From positions 2,492 through 11,117 of the forward strand of contig DHJO01000167.1 in the NCBI GenBank assembly GCA_002404375.1: a DNA stretch of 8,626 bases, read 5' to 3'. The translations under genes were made by a program, and so were the position numbers. This document shows, piece after piece, positions 7,003-8,626 of this stretch; positions within the stretch are counted from its first letter, which is position 1; every line of letters begins with the position of its first letter. Source of the DNA: Gemmatimonadales bacterium UBA4718. Lineage in GTDB: Bacteria; Gemmatimonadota; Gemmatimonadetes; Gemmatimonadales; Gemmatimonadaceae. Below the pieces are notes generated by a model. The model saw only the letters and a list, made by a program, of their open reading frames with translations. It was not told the DNA's origin and did not search any database.

Positions 7003-7749
7003 CTACGCCGAGGGGGTCCTCCGCACTACCAAATGCCTGTTCTCGAAAAGCTTCACCAGTAGAACCCCCGTGAGAAAACCACCAACGTGCGCCCACACCG
7101 CGACACCACCGGTGAGGTCTGCACCATTCTTCAGACCCGGTAGCGCGGCCACCACCTGCCAGAAGAACCACCAGACGAGGACCATCCACGCGGGAATCGG
7201 GATCACCTTGAAAAAGATGATGAAAAAAAAGAGCATTCTCACCCGGACCCTCGGGTAGAGCACGAGATAGGCCCCCAGGATTCCGGAGATCGCGCCCGAC
7301 GCCCCCACCGTCGGCAGGGGCGACGCCGGCTGGGCAATGATGTGCGCTACCGCCGCGGCCAGCCCACACACCAGATAGAACACCAAAAACCGAAAATGGC
7401 CGAGGCTGTCTTCGATGTTGTTGCCGAAGACCCAGAAGAAGAGAGCGTTGCCAAGTATGTGCCCCCAGCCCCCGTGCAGAAACATCGAAATGAAGGGCGT
7501 GAGGATGTTGATGGGGTCGTTGTCGACGACACACGTCATCCCTCGTCCGAGCGGAACCGCCTCGCCAACGGGCGCCATGTGGGTCAGCTCGCCGGGAACC
7601 ATCCCCAGATTGCAAACGCTGGCGACGAGTGCCTGCTGGTCGAACCCGGCGCCCTGGACAAAGATCCAGGTACCAAACATCGCTATCAGGATGACGTACG
7701 TCATCCATGGCGTGCGGACAGTCGGGAGCTCGTCGCTTAGTGGAATCAT
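7003..7749 (-). CDS. Rhomboid-family intramembrane serine protease
   Basis: Integral membrane protease that cleaves substrates within the bilayer with a Ser-His dyad. The 248-residue product begins with the family-typical MIPLSDELPT. Helix 1 is at about 16-33, with an extended loop of about 45 residues after it. The HxxxN of helix 2 is in HGGWGHILGN (92-101; His97 and Asn101 match the oxyanion residues of GlpG). The nucleophile motif GASGAISG (149-156) gives Ser151, and the catalytic His is His221 in AHVGGFLTG (220-228). About six membrane segments are present, including a very aromatic one (FFFIIFF, 174-180). All catalytic residues are there, so it should be active; its substrate cannot be inferred. 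The start is ATG 7749 with only a weak upstream ribosome site. It is the first gene of a probable rhomboid-DUF47-pit transcript. Confidence 0.92.
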   Translation of the reverse strand: MIPLSDELPTVRTPWMTYVILIAMFGTWIFVQGAGFDQQALVASVCNLGMVPGELTHMAPVGEAVPLGRGMTCVVDNDPINILTPFISMFLHGGWGHILGNALFFWVFGNNIEDSLGHFRFLVFYLVCGLAAAVAHIIAQPASPLPTVGASGAISGILGAYLVLYPRVRVRMLFFFIIFFKVIPIPAWMVLVWWFFWQVVAALPGLKNGADLTGGVAVWAHVGGFLTGVLLVKLFENRHLVVRRTPSA

Positions 7750-7881
7750 CGTTGCTGCTGAATGCGCGTATGAGAACCAACGGGTTGGCAGGCGCTCGAG
7801 TCAAAACCCCTCAACAGTGCGCCGATATGGCAGAAAAAAGCGGCCCTGCACTTGCCCCTGGATGCTCGCCGGCGCGGTTAG

Positions 7882-8626
<745 letters not shown>

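Noticed and set aside
7223..7230. Run of eight A bases within the rhomboid gene as a possible phase-variation tract.
   Set aside because: It encodes the Phe-rich part of a membrane helix, the frame is intact, and a single 8-base run in a housekeeping-type gene is weak evidence.
7816..7852. CIRCE-like heat-shock operator upstream of dnaK (AGTGC and GCACT arms).
   Set aside because: The arms are only 5 bases, 27 bases apart, and oriented opposite to CIRCE, which is GCACTC, 9 bases, GAGTGC.

Overview
This 8.6-kb window from a fairly GC-rich genome is a phosphate-uptake locus followed by a housekeeping heat-shock gene. All genes are bacterial. PstS has a lipobox-type signal peptide, and a possible outer-membrane protein tail sits just upstream, so I infer a diderm. 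The DnaK N-terminus and the overall flavour suggest something like Gemmatimonadota, but this is a weak guess because there is no rRNA or other marker gene here.

Plus strand, 1-5296: the 3' end of an unidentified upstream reading frame is followed by a complete high-affinity phosphate ABC operon, pstS-pstC-pstA-pstB1-pstB2-phoU. The genes are packed with 4-base GTGA/ATGA stop-start overlaps at four junctions. There are two complete PstB ATPases in tandem, and PhoU closes the operon. The parts fit together as usual: lipid-anchored PstS captures phosphate, PstC/PstA form the membrane channel, PstB powers transport, and PhoU restrains transport and signalling. No PhoB/PhoR pair is present and I see no Pho box.

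Minus strand, 7749 down to 5303: rhomboid intramembrane protease, then a DUF47 PhoU-like protein, then a PiT-family low-affinity phosphate permease. DUF47 and pit overlap by one base. The 57-base gap between rhomboid and DUF47 holds a clear stem-loop. The pit stop codon faces the phoU stop codon across only 6 bases, so the high- and low-affinity phosphate systems are directly convergent, and each transcript probably runs into the other unless it stops inside the opposing gene. A perfect C(UUCG)G hairpin lies just inside the 3' end of pit.

Plus strand, 7945 to the window end: the first 227 codons of dnaK with a strong ribosome binding site. A 195-base divergent intergenic region (7750-7944) separates it from the rhomboid gene. 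It contains small inverted repeats but no recognisable CIRCE element.

Every gene is a recognisable family member and I found no convincing new defence, mobile or biosynthetic system. The observations most worth following are the architecture at the pst/pit convergence, the tandem pstB pair, and the RNA hairpins in pit, between rhomboid and DUF47, and in the dnaK leader.
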